Notes under the pieces: model-generated
The model's database searches: none
Told to the model about the DNA's origin: nothing
The model's input: only the letters and a program-made list of their open reading frames with translations
Part shown: positions 25,640 to 34,016 of the stretch, piece by piece
Layout of the letters: each line of letters opens with the position of its first letter
Position numbering within the stretch: position 1 is the stretch's first letter
From: an uncultured Lachnospiraceae bacterium
GTDB lineage: Bacteria; Bacillota; Clostridia; Lachnospirales; Lachnospiraceae
Assembly (NCBI GenBank): GCA_900544445.1
Contig: UQVK01000031.1
Span: forward strand, 1-35,680
Reading direction: 5' to 3'
Length of the DNA: 35,680 nucleotides
Position numbers and translations under genes: made by a program

Positions 25640-26746
25640 GTGGAGAAATCAAAGGTTTATTTCACCAGCATGAAAACGTCTTTTTCGGAAAACCTTCCGC
25701 AGAAGCTGGAAAGGCTGATGAAGACAGCGGGAATCGGCAGCATCGATTTTAAGAATAAGTATGCCGCCATCAAAATCCATTTCGGAGAACCCGGAAATCT
25801 GGCTTTCCTGCGGCCCAATTATGCGGCAGTGGTGGTAAAGGTGGTGAAGGAGCTGGGCGGAAAGGCGTTTCTGACCGACTGCAACACACTGTATGTGGGC
25901 GGCAGAAAAAATGCGCTGGATCACATGGACGCGGCTTATCAGAATGGCTTTTCTCCCTTTTCCACGGGCTGTCATGTGATCATTGCCGATGGCCTGAAGG
26001 GAACGGATGAGGTGCTGGTTCCGGTGGAAGGCGGAGAGTATGTGAAGGAAGCCAAGATCGGACGCGCCATCATGGACGCGGATGTGTTCATCACGCTGAA
26101 TCATTTCAAGGGGCATGAAGCGACGGGCTTCGGCGGCGCGCTGAAAAACATCGGTATGGGCTGTGGTTCCCGCGCCGGAAAGATGGAGATGCACAGCGCC
26201 GGAAAGCCTCATGTGGATCAGTCTCTCTGCGTAGGCTGCGGCCGCTGCATCAAGATCTGCGCCCATGACGCCCCTTCCATCACGGAGGGAAAAGCCTCCA
26301 TTGACCATGACAAATGCGTGGGCTGCGGCCGCTGTATCGGAGTCTGCCCCATGGATGCGGTCTGCCCGGCCAGCGACGAGAGCAACGATATTCTGAACTG
26401 CAAAATCGCGGAGTACAGCAAGGCAGTGGTTTCCGGAAGGCCGAATTTCCACATCAGCCTGGTCATCGACGTATCTCCGAACTGTGACTGCCACGCGGAA
26501 AACGATATTCCCATCGTTCCGGATGTGGGCATGTTCGCTTCCTTTGATCCCGTGGCGCTGGATGTGGCCTGCGCGGATGCGGTCAACCGCCAGCCTGTGA
26601 TCAGCGGGAGCCAGCTTGACCGCATGCCTCACGTTCATCACGATCATTTCATCGATTCCGCGCCGGAGACCAACTGGCATTCCTGCATCGAGCATGCGGT
26701 GAAGATTGGACTTGGTTCGGATCAGTATGAGCTGATTGAGATTTAA
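25640..26746 (+). CDS. DUF362 protein with two 4Fe-4S clusters
   Basis: About 368 residues: an N-terminal DUF362 domain (to about 190) and a ferredoxin part with CVGCGRCIKICAHD near 197-210 and CVGCGRCIGVCPMD near 226-239, each a CxxCxxC plus distal Cys motif that binds a 4Fe-4S cluster. The C-terminal segment returns to the DUF362 fold. These are thought to be electron-transfer or uncharacterised metalloproteins; no reaction is proven. I start at GTG 25640, 8 bp after AAAGGAGG; the ATG at 25634 would lie only 2 bp from that site. The gene is alone, bounded by terminators on both sides. Confidence 0.88.
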   Translation: MEKSKVYFTSMKTSFSENLPQKLERLMKTAGIGSIDFKNKYAAIKIHFGEPGNLAFLRPNYAAVVVKVVKELGGKAFLTDCNTLYVGGRKNALDHMDAAYQNGFSPFSTGCHVIIADGLKGTDEVLVPVEGGEYVKEAKIGRAIMDADVFITLNHFKGHEATGFGGALKNIGMGCGSRAGKMEMHSAGKPHVDQSLCVGCGRCIKICAHDAPSITEGKASIDHDKCVGCGRCIGVCPMDAVCPASDESNDILNCKIAEYSKAVVSGRPNFHISLVIDVSPNCDCHAENDIPIVPDVGMFASFDPVALDVACADAVNRQPVISGSQLDRMPHVHHDHFIDSAPETNWHSCIEHAVKIGLGSDQYELIEI

Positions 26747-26783
26747 CCTTAAAATGAGAATCAGAATCGGCAGCGATTCAAAA

Positions 26784-26832
26784 AGAGCGTATTACGGCAG
26801 CAGTTTTAAAAAGCTGCGCCGCAATACGCTCT
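26784..26832. terminator. Bidirectional terminator between convergent genes
   Basis: AGAGCGTATT (26784-26793) pairs with AATACGCTCT (26823-26832) and an inner stem GCAG/CTGC continues it, around an A/T-rich loop. It lies between the DUF362 gene and trpS, which face each other. The T-run is weak on the plus side. Confidence 0.55.
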
Positions 26833-26849
26833 GTTCATGTCAGGGGCCG

Positions 26850-27947
26850 TTATTCGGCTGAGTACTTCTGTGCCTGCTCCTGAATCAGTGCGGCATCCTC
26901 AAAGTAGTTGATCTTCATGGCCCGTTTCACTTCCGAAAGGGTAACAGCCGCCACTGCTTCCGCTTCTTCGCTTCCCTTTTTCAGAATCTCGTAGATGGCG
27001 GGGATGTCCTTGGCAAACTCTTTTCTGCGGTTCCGGATAGGCTCAAGCACCTCCTGCATCACGTTGTTGAGGAATTTCTTCACCTTCACATCGCCGAGTC
27101 CGCCGCGGGCATAATGATCTTCCAGCTCCTGCAGGTTCGCATAGTCCGGAAGATAACGTTCAAAGTGCTCCTGCGTGGAGAACGCTTCCAGATACATGAA
27201 TACCGGGTTGCCTTCCACCTTTCCGGGATCCTGTACGCGCAGATGGCCGGGATCGGTGAACATGGACATGATTTTCTTTTTCACATCGTCCGCGCTGTCG
27301 GCCAGATAGATGCAGTTGTTCAGGGACTTGCTCATCTTCGCCTTTCCGTCGATGCCCGGGAGCCGCAGGCAGGCCTTGTTGTCGGGCAGCAGAATGGAAG
27401 GATCCGTGAGCGTTTCTCCGTAAATGGAATTGAACTTGTGCACGATTTCCTTCGTCTGCTCGATCATGGGAGCCTGGTCCTCGCCTACGGGAACCGTAGT
27501 GGCATGGAAAGCAGTGATATCCGCCGCCTGGCTGATGGGATAGGTGAAAAAGCCCACCGGAATGCTGGTCTCAAAGTTCCGCATCTGAATCTCGGATTTC
27601 ACTGTAGGATTTCTCTGCAGCCTGGATACCGTGACCAGATTCATGTAATAAAAGGAAAGCTCACACAGCTCCGGAATCTGCGACTGAATCAGCAGAGTGG
27701 ATTTCTCCGGGTCCAGGCCGCAGGCCAGATAATCCAGAGCTACCTCGATGATGTTCTGGCGTACCTTTTCCGGATTGTCCGCATTGTCGGTCAGCGCCTG
27801 TGCGTCCGCAATCATGATGAAAATTTTGTCATACTCGCCGGAATTCTGAAGCTCTACCCGGCGCCTTAAGGAGCCCACATAATGTCCTACATGAAGCTGG
27901 CCGGTGGGGCGGTCGCCTGTTAAAATGATTTTTTCTTTCTTCTCCAT
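26850..27947 (-). CDS. trpS: Tryptophan-tRNA ligase
   Basis: A class I aminoacyl-tRNA synthetase of about 365 residues, charging tRNA-Trp with tryptophan. The HIGH-type motif is [13 protein letters not shown] and the KMSKS loop is AKMSKSLNN. Features of the family include AHxLT-like ADAQALTDN and [14 protein letters not shown]. The start is the second ATG (27947) because AGGAG lies 8 bp before it; the first ATG is only 2 bp from that site. Expression is controlled by the T-box leader at 27980-28265, so uncharged tRNA-Trp switches it on. It is a single gene unit. Confidence 0.97.
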   Translation of the reverse strand: MEKKEKIILTGDRPTGQLHVGHYVGSLRRRVELQNSGEYDKIFIMIADAQALTDNADNPEKVRQNIIEVALDYLACGLDPEKSTLLIQSQIPELCELSFYYMNLVTVSRLQRNPTVKSEIQMRNFETSIPVGFFTYPISQAADITAFHATTVPVGEDQAPMIEQTKEIVHKFNSIYGETLTDPSILLPDNKACLRLPGIDGKAKMSKSLNNCIYLADSADDVKKKIMSMFTDPGHLRVQDPGKVEGNPVFMYLEAFSTQEHFERYLPDYANLQELEDHYARGGLGDVKVKKFLNNVMQEVLEPIRNRRKEFAKDIPAIYEILKKGSEEAEAVAAVTLSEVKRAMKINYFEDAALIQEQAQKYSAE

Positions 27948-27979
27948 ACTCATATCTCCTGCCTTTTTTATTGTTAAGA

Positions 27980-28265
27980 AAAAGAAAACGCCCCAAATCC
28001 CGATGCATCGGGATTTGAGACGGTAATAAACTTACATTTATTATCGCGGTGCCACTCAAATTGACATAACGTCCACTTTTGTCATACTCTCGTATGCGCG
28101 CACTGCCATGCGTGCCGGTCTGATAACGGGTCCGGATTCCCGCCGACGCCTACTTCATTCGGGCCGGCCTCAAAAGTCCATTCGGCAAAAGCTCCTGCAC
28201 CGCATTCCCACCCGCTGCGGCTCTCTGTGCCATTCGCTGATGCTTACTACTCTTTCTCACAGGTT
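27980..28265 (-). promoter_or_regulatory. T-box riboswitch for tryptophan (trpS leader)
   Basis: On the minus strand the leader shows a long Stem I beginning near 28262, with specifier loop GAATGGAC holding UGG (plus 28180-28178), the Trp codon. It then has the T-box bulge sequence GAGTGGCACCGCG (28057-28045), which pairs with uncharged tRNA CCA. The terminator is the stem CGTCTCAAATCCCGA/TCGGGATTTGGGGCG at 28022-27989, with loop TGCA and a T-run. Uncharged tRNA-Trp should favour read-through. Confidence 0.93.
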
Positions 28266-28287
28266 TTTTATCTGCGTTTAGGTATAA

Positions 28288-28315
28288 GATATAGCAAAAT
28301 GGGGGGATCTGTCAA
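28288..28315 (-). promoter_or_regulatory. Promoter of the T-box/trpS transcript
   Basis: A perfect -35 TTGACA (28315-28310) and -10-like TATATC (28293-28288), with a 16-bp spacer, lie just upstream of Stem I. Confidence 0.6.
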
Positions 28316-28413
28316 CCTTAATTTTGGCGGAAACGGTATACAGAAGAAAGTGAAATATGATATTATTTTAAAAGCAGTGTAAAAATACGGATGATAAGAA
28401 AAGGGGAGAAAAA

Positions 28414-29841
28414 ATGCAGCAGATAGCGGAAACAGTTGTGAATGTGATAAATGCGGTCGACGAAGCGGTATGGGGCTGGCCCATGATCATCCTGCTTCTG
28501 GGAACCCATCTGGTGATGACCGTCTGTACAGGAGGTATTCAGAAGAAGATCGGAACGGCGATCCGGCTTTCCTTCACACCTGACCCGGATGCGGAAGGAG
28601 AGGTGAGCCAGTTCGGCGCGCTGGTGACGGCGCTGGCGTCCACCATTGGAACGGGAAATATCATCGGCGTGGGAACGGCCATTGTTCTGGGCGGCCCCGG
28701 CGCCGTTCTCTGGTGCTGGCTGACCGGCGTGTTCGGAATCGCCACCAAATATGCAGAATCCCTGATCGCGGTAAAGTACCGGGTGAAAACAAAGGACGGC
28801 AGGATGCAGGGCGGCGCCATGTACGCGCTGGAAAGAGGGCTGAACATGAAGTGGCTGGGACTGATTTTTGCCTTCCTTGCGGCATTTGCCTCCTTTGGAA
28901 TCGGCTGTGCCACACAGGTGAATGCCATCGCTACGGTATGTGAAGCAAACCTGGGAATTCCGGTGTGGCCTGTGGGGCTTGCCGTTGCGGCGCTTACGGC
29001 GGCAATTATTTTCGGCGGAATCAAGTCCATCGCCCAGGTCTGCGAGAAACTGGTTCCCTTTATGGCGCTTTTTTACTGCATCGGCTGTGTTATTATTCTG
29101 GGGATTAATTACGATTTTCTTATTCCTGCCATTCAGACCATTGTGGTCATGGCTTTTCGGCCCGGCGCAGCGGCGGGCGGCCTGGTAGGCGGCGGTATCA
29201 TGCTGGCTTTGCATTACGGCGTGGCGCGCGGCCTGTTTTCCAATGAATCCGGTATGGGAAGCGCGCCCATCGCGGCTGCCGCCGCACAGACCAGAAATCC
29301 GGTCCGTCAGGCTCTGGTATCCTCTACCGGAACCTTCTGGGATACCGTTGTGGTCTGCGCCATGACAGGGCTGGTGCTGGTTACCAGCATCCTGAAAAAT
29401 CCGGAGATTGATATTGCCGCAGCCGGAAACGGCGGAACCCTGACCACTCTGGCCTTCAATCAGATTCCCTATCTGGGACCGGTGATTCTGGTGCTCGGCA
29501 TCATCCTTTTTGCCTTCTCCACCGTGCTTGGCTGGGCCTATTACGGAGAGCGCTGCGTGGAATACTGCTTCGGCCATAAGGCGCTGATTCCCTATCGTAT
29601 CCTTTATATAGCGGTGGCTGCCATTGCGCCCATTGTAGCTCTGGATCTGGTGTGGACGATTGCGGACATCCTGAACGCGTTCATGGCGATTCCCAATCTG
29701 ATCGCCGTGCTTCTCCTCATTCCGGTCATTCGGAAAGAGACGAAAAAATACCTGAATGATCTGGATGCAAAATCGGAGGATGAGATCCCCGTGGTGGAAA
29801 GAACATACGGACGTAATAAAAAGAATCATATCTCAGAATAA
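28414..29841 (+). CDS. Alanine/glycine:cation symporter family protein (AGCS)
   Basis: A 475-residue inner-membrane sodium-coupled amino-acid importer. The marks of the family are seen: GALVTALASTIGTGNIIGVGTAI in the N-terminal half, GGPGAVLWCW, YGVARGLFSNESGMGSAPIAAAAA near residue 270, and about ten hydrophobic helices. AGCS members move alanine, glycine or glutamine. GGGGAG sits about 6 bp before the ATG. The surE gene follows after 43 bp. Substrate preference is not determined here. Confidence 0.94.
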   Translation: MQQIAETVVNVINAVDEAVWGWPMIILLLGTHLVMTVCTGGIQKKIGTAIRLSFTPDPDAEGEVSQFGALVTALASTIGTGNIIGVGTAIVLGGPGAVLWCWLTGVFGIATKYAESLIAVKYRVKTKDGRMQGGAMYALERGLNMKWLGLIFAFLAAFASFGIGCATQVNAIATVCEANLGIPVWPVGLAVAALTAAIIFGGIKSIAQVCEKLVPFMALFYCIGCVIILGINYDFLIPAIQTIVVMAFRPGAAAGGLVGGGIMLALHYGVARGLFSNESGMGSAPIAAAAAQTRNPVRQALVSSTGTFWDTVVVCAMTGLVLVTSILKNPEIDIAAAGNGGTLTTLAFNQIPYLGPVILVLGIILFAFSTVLGWAYYGERCVEYCFGHKALIPYRILYIAVAAIAPIVALDLVWTIADILNAFMAIPNLIAVLLLIPVIRKETKKYLNDLDAKSEDEIPVVERTYGRNKKNHISE

Positions 29842-29884
29842 TTATGACAGGAAGCATATACGGACAAACGGGAGAAAACAGCGG

Positions 29885-30622
29885 ATGAATCATAAAAGAA
29901 AAATCCTTCTGGTAAACGACGATGGAATCCGGGCGGACGGCCTCATATTGCTGGCCAGGCTGGCAGCCCATCTGGGAGAAGTGACGGTGGCGGCGCCGGA
30001 CAGTCAGTGCAGTGCCATGAGCCACCGCATCACGGTTCATGGGGAGCTGACGGTGAAAAAGGTGGATTTCCCGGTGGACGGTGTGACCGCATACAGCGTG
30101 AGCGGGACCCCGGCGGACTGCGTCAAGGTGGCGCTGCATTATCTGCTTTCCGAAAAGCCGGATATTGTGTTTTCCGGCATTAACCGGGGTTTTAACGCCG
30201 GAGTGGATATTCTTTATTCCGGCACCGTGGGCGCGGCGATGGAGGCGCTGATAAACGGCATTCCGGCCATCGCTTTTTCCAACGAGGCGAACGATATCTG
30301 GGATACGGCGGAGGAATACCTTCTTCCCATCACGGAAAGGCTTCTGGAAATGCCGATTTCCAGAAACCGGATCTGGAACGTCAACTTTCCCGGCCGCAGC
30401 CCGGAGAAAATCAGGGGAATTCTCTGGGAGCGCCTGCCCTCCCAAGTGGAGTATTATCAGGATCATTATGTCAGGAAGGATCTGCCGGACGGGAGTTTTC
30501 TTCTGATGGAGGACGGTATTCCAGCGTTGACTGCACCGGAAGGCACGGATATGCGCGCTTTGCTGGACGGATACATTTCTGTCGGGCAGGTGAGCAATAT
30601 GGTGTTGAGAGAAGAGGATTGA
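29885..30622 (+). CDS. surE: 5'/3'-nucleotidase SurE
   Basis: About 245 residues, the usual SurE length. The metal-binding site is ILLVNDDGI at the N-terminus (adjacent Asp residues), with the conserved PDSQCSAMSHRIT, SGTPADCVKVAL and SGINRGFNAG segments. The enzyme removes phosphate from nucleoside monophosphates and short polyphosphates. I start at ATG 29885; upstream in-frame ATGs lie inside the symporter gene. The C-terminal region is ordinary. Co-transcription with the symporter is likely but functional coupling is not evident. Confidence 0.94.
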   Translation: MNHKRKILLVNDDGIRADGLILLARLAAHLGEVTVAAPDSQCSAMSHRITVHGELTVKKVDFPVDGVTAYSVSGTPADCVKVALHYLLSEKPDIVFSGINRGFNAGVDILYSGTVGAAMEALINGIPAIAFSNEANDIWDTAEEYLLPITERLLEMPISRNRIWNVNFPGRSPEKIRGILWERLPSQVEYYQDHYVRKDLPDGSFLLMEDGIPALTAPEGTDMRALLDGYISVGQVSNMVLREED

Positions 30623-30658
30623 AAAGATAATAAAAAAAGATTGCATATCAGCAGTATA

Positions 30659-30695
30659 TTCGGCTAAAATATAATTATAATAAAAATTAGCCGAA
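30659..30695. promoter_or_regulatory. Inverted repeat before the DUF4143 ATPase gene
   Basis: Perfect 9-bp arms TTCGGCTAA (30659-30667) and TTAGCCGAA (30687-30695) flank a 19-bp AT-only spacer. The right arm abuts the AAAGGAG ribosome site (30693-30699). It may be an operator, or in RNA a hairpin next to the ribosome site. Confidence 0.55.
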
Positions 30696-30708
30696 AGGAG
30701 AAGCGGAT

Positions 30709-31932
30709 ATGGAATATATTTCAAGAAATCTGGAAGCTGTGGTAATGCAGGTTACAAAGGAATTTCCTGCTGTGCTTGTGACAGGTCCACGCCAGGTCGG
30801 CAAAACAACCATGCTACAGAAGCTGATGGAGGGTACGAACCGGAAATATGTTTCTCTGGATGATCTGAATGAACGCAGCCTTGCGAAGAGTGATCCGGAG
30901 CTGTTTCTCCAGGTACATAATCCTCCGGTTTTGATCGATGAAATACAGTATGCACCGGAGTTGTTTCCCTATATTAAGATCTATGCAGATTCTCATCATG
31001 AGCCGGGAGCGTTCTGGATTACCGGGTCTCAGGTATTCCAGATGATGAGGGGAGTACAGGAATCCTTGGCCGGACGGATTGCAGTATTATCCATGACTTC
31101 ACTGGCACAGGCAGAATTGGCCGGTGCATCAATGACTCCATTTAAGATTGATCTGGAAGCGTTGACAGAGAGAGAGAAGTTTCGCATTCCTGCAGATGTG
31201 CAGGGGATATTTGAACGGATCTACAGGGGATCTATGCCTGCAATTGTCAGCGGACGGAATACGAACAGTCAAATATTCTACAGCAGTTATTTGTTAACTT
31301 ATATTGAACGTGACGTAAAACTGCTGTCAGACGCAATAGATTCTCTGAAATTTCTGCGGTTTATAACTGCGACGGCAGCTCGGTGTTCCCAGATGCTGAA
31401 CGTAGCGGAAATTGCTCAGGATGCGGATATCAATCAGAAGCAGGCGAAAGATTGGCTGCAGATTTTGGAAACACTGGGCATAATCTTTTATCTGCATCCG
31501 TATTCCAATAATCTGTTGAAACGGCTTGTTAAGACGCCAAAGCTATATTTCTACGATACAGGCCTTGTATGTCATCTTACCAGATGGAGCAGCCCGGAAG
31601 TGCTGGAAAATGGAGCGATGAACGGAGCGGTTCTGGAAAATTATGTGGTATCGGAAATCGCAAAGACCTGGCTGAATTCCGGAAAACAACCCTATATGTA
31701 TTATTATCGGGATAAGGATGCAAAGGAGATAGATATTGTGCTGGAGCATGACGGAATATTAAATCCGATTGAAATCAAAAAAACCTCCAATCCTGGAACG
31801 GAACTGACCAGGGTATTTTCTCTTCTTGATAAAGCATCCGTGCCAAGGGGAAAAGGAGCCGTTGTGTGTATGAAGCCGAAGGTTGGAGTCATCGACAGGG
31901 AGAACTATATTGTACCGGTCTGGACGATATAG
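30709..31932 (+). CDS. ATPase with DUF4143 domain (AAA, PDDEXK-like tail)
   Basis: A 407-residue cytoplasmic ATPase of uncertain role. Walker A is GPRQVGKT at 26-33 and the Walker B-like LIDEIQ is near 75-80; an arginine-rich sensor region follows (SLAGRIAVLSM). The DUF4143 part contains a predicted winged helix (NQKQAKDWLQILETLGI). Its end has EIDIVLEHD followed by PIEIKKT, the D-xn-ExK pattern of a PD-(D/E)XK nuclease-like fold. Such proteins are abundant and variable in Clostridia and Bacteroidetes, often accessory. AAAGGAG is 8 bp before the ATG. Low GC relative to neighbours suggests transfer. No partner gene is evident. Confidence 0.88.
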   Translation: MEYISRNLEAVVMQVTKEFPAVLVTGPRQVGKTTMLQKLMEGTNRKYVSLDDLNERSLAKSDPELFLQVHNPPVLIDEIQYAPELFPYIKIYADSHHEPGAFWITGSQVFQMMRGVQESLAGRIAVLSMTSLAQAELAGASMTPFKIDLEALTEREKFRIPADVQGIFERIYRGSMPAIVSGRNTNSQIFYSSYLLTYIERDVKLLSDAIDSLKFLRFITATAARCSQMLNVAEIAQDADINQKQAKDWLQILETLGIIFYLHPYSNNLLKRLVKTPKLYFYDTGLVCHLTRWSSPEVLENGAMNGAVLENYVVSEIAKTWLNSGKQPYMYYYRDKDAKEIDIVLEHDGILNPIEIKKTSNPGTELTRVFSLLDKASVPRGKGAVVCMKPKVGVIDRENYIVPVWTI

Positions 31933-32279
31933 TCGATTCCGGATTTCCAATCAGGACAATGACGCTTACACGACTTTAACTATAATCAATCTCATGATTT
32001 CTTTCGCAGCCCGCGGGGATTAGAATGGAGACAGGAAAACTGTTGAAAACTGATCCCGGCGGGATTTTTTGCGTAATAAGCCCGGAGGGCGGCCGCATGG
32101 ATGGACAAGCTTGCTTGTACAGACAGGCGGACATCCGACGGGCAACGGACAGCGAGCGGCATTTATGCCGTGAGCTGGACGCATCGCGTAATCGGATAGG
32201 GGAAGGTACTTCCCCTATCCGATTCAAAAGACCTGTCGGATAAAACTGCGTTTTATGACGCTTCGGCATGGAGGGAGAG
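31933..32279 (+). other. Gene-free region with RNA-like hairpins, leader of the second ABC pair
   Basis: No credible protein gene: the frames present are short and read through the repeat. A -10-like TATAAT at 31981-31986 lies near its left end. A small terminator-like stem ATCCC-GGC-GGGAT with T-run lies at 32053-32070. After it come GGATG/CATCC (32099-32103 with 32132-32136) enclosing ACAAG-CTTG-CTTGT (32105-32118), and the stem CAGC-GA-GCGGCA with TGCCGT-GA-GCTG (32150-32177), which has a tandem GA/GA internal loop. The 31-bp palindrome copy B ends the block, followed by the exporter ribosome site. It could be a structured leader or a mobile repeat. I see no further match. Confidence 0.5.
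32190..32224. repeat. Palindromic repeat element, copy B
   Basis: Arms AATCGGATAGGGGAAG (32190-32205) and CTTCCCCTATCCGATT (32209-32224) with loop GTA, 16 bp, perfect. It equals copy A (8302-8335) in the opposite orientation over 31 bp. Confidence 0.8.
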
Positions 32280-34016
32280 ATGAAAAATCGGGAATTTCTG
32301 GAAGTGATGAAAGAACCAATTCTGAAAAACAGGGGAAAATTTCTGGCTCTTGCGCTGATCCTTGCGGGAGAATCGGCACTGTCGCTTCTTCTTCCGCAGA
32401 TTCTCAGCGTCTATATTGACGGCATTGCGGATGGAAAAGGCGCCGTCTCCAAAATCGGCGGTTTCCTTACTGCCAGAGGGGCGGAAAACGGCATACTTTT
32501 GGCACTTACCTTCTGTGCGTTTGGATATTGCGCCGCAGTGCTTTTGAAGGGAGTGGTCAGCGCTGTCAATATACAAATCGGAGAACGGCTTTCCTGGAAC
32601 ATGTGCGACCATCTGCGGGTGAAGCTGTTTGGCAGGATTTTTTCCTTTGATATGCAGTTCCATAAAATGTCCGCACAGGGCAGCTTTCTGGAGCGGCTGG
32701 AGGGAGATATCGGTTTATTGTCCGGATTCTTTTCATCCATGATGATCGATATTGTGGGGAGCCTGCTGACGGTGGTGGGCGTTCTGCTTGCTTTCTATCT
32801 GAGTTTTCCGACCTTCGGGCTGTTTTTTACCGCACTGTCTGCCGGAATTCTGATTCTGTTTCTGAAGACACAGAAACCAATCGCCCGTCTCTGGAAAGAG
32901 GAACGGGATATGGAAAATGAGCTCCTTGGGGATTTTTCTCAGAATATTGCGGCATACGAGGATATTGCCGGGCTGAAAAAGCAGAATTTTGTTTTGAACG
33001 AAATGGAGAAAAAATTCGGAACGCTTGAGAAACAGTATGGGAAAGCGGCTTTCCTTGGCAATCTTCCTTCCACCGCCTTTTATTCGATTCTTAACGTGTC
33101 GGAAGCATTCGTATTTTTTCTGGGAATTTATCTGATCCATAAAGGAAGGATGACGCTGGGCGGTCTCTATCTCATTCTGAGCTATGCGGAGCTTCTGAAC
33201 ACCCCGTTTCTGTATCTGAAACAGGAATTTGCGAATATGCCGAAGGTGATCGCCGCTCTGCGGCGCATCCGGGAAGTGTATGAGGGGGAAAAGGAAAATG
33301 GGACAGAGAAAAGGAACGATTTAAAGGAAGCGCACGGTACAGGGGGACATTATGTGCCGGAGGATAACAGTATCCGGTTTGAAGATGTCTCCTTCGGATA
33401 TCGGGCGGATGCGCCCGTTCTGCATAACGTAAGCTTTTTGATTCCCGGCGGAAGCCGCGTGCAGATAGAAGGCCGTACCGGAAGCGGCAAGAGCACCATT
33501 CTCCAGCTCGTTGCAGGATTCTGCCATCCGCAGGCCGGGACGGTCCGGATAGGGGAAAGAACCATCGCGGAATATGATGGGGAGAGCTTCCGGCGTTTTC
33601 TTTTCTATATTCAGCAGTCGCCCCCGATTCTGGAGGATACCGTGAGAAATCAGCTGACCGGATTTGATGCACGTTTTTCAGACGAGGAAATTGGGGAAGC
33701 GTTAAAAAAGACAGGACTGAAAAGCTGGGTGGACAATCTGCCGCAGGGGCTTGAGGAGCGGCTGAGGCCTGGGGAAGTCACAACGGATACGGCTCAGCTT
33801 CTGGCGTGGACGGCGGCTGTTTTGAGAAAGCCGGGCATTCTTCTGGTGGATGAGTTTGACGCGGTAATCAGCCAGGAAACGGTGTCCGTCATAGACGGAC
33901 TCATGGAAAAGGAATTCGCCGGTGTCACCATCCTGCTGGTCACGCACCGGAAAAGAAGCGGGATAAAAGCGGATCTGCGGCTGACGGTGGAAAACGGGAG
34001 GGAGATTCATGAGTAG
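32280..34016 (+). CDS. ABC exporter subunit with Walker A/B but no signature motif
   Basis: A half-transporter of about 578 residues. Membrane helices fill about residues 15-300 (for example LALALILAGESALSLLLPQILSVYI), followed by a nucleotide-binding domain. Walker A GRTGSGKST (near 397-405), the Q-loop IQQSPPI, Walker B ILLVDEFDA (Asp-Glu kept, near 520) and the H-loop VTHRK are present. The signature position reads TTDTAQLLAW (about residue 500) in place of LSGGQxxR, so this subunit cannot complete an ATP site on its partner. GGAGG gives the start at 32280, with 5-bp spacing. The next gene overlaps by 8 bp and supplies the missing signature, making one usable composite site. Substrate unknown. 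Confidence 0.88.
   Translation: MKNREFLEVMKEPILKNRGKFLALALILAGESALSLLLPQILSVYIDGIADGKGAVSKIGGFLTARGAENGILLALTFCAFGYCAAVLLKGVVSAVNIQIGERLSWNMCDHLRVKLFGRIFSFDMQFHKMSAQGSFLERLEGDIGLLSGFFSSMMIDIVGSLLTVVGVLLAFYLSFPTFGLFFTALSAGILILFLKTQKPIARLWKEERDMENELLGDFSQNIAAYEDIAGLKKQNFVLNEMEKKFGTLEKQYGKAAFLGNLPSTAFYSILNVSEAFVFFLGIYLIHKGRMTLGGLYLILSYAELLNTPFLYLKQEFANMPKVIAALRRIREVYEGEKENGTEKRNDLKEAHGTGGHYVPEDNSIRFEDVSFGYRADAPVLHNVSFLIPGGSRVQIEGRTGSGKSTILQLVAGFCHPQAGTVRIGERTIAEYDGESFRRFLFYIQQSPPILEDTVRNQLTGFDARFSDEEIGEALKKTGLKSWVDNLPQGLEERLRPGEVTTDTAQLLAWTAAVLRKPGILLVDEFDAVISQETVSVIDGLMEKEFAGVTILLVTHRKRSGIKADLRLTVENGREIHE

Noticed and set aside
31976..32269. Minus-strand open frame of 97 codons, and a plus-strand frame 32025-32243
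   Set aside because: Both run through the hairpins and the palindrome; the residues IGEGTSPIR come only from translating the repeat, and the same string appears in the copy at 8.3 kb.
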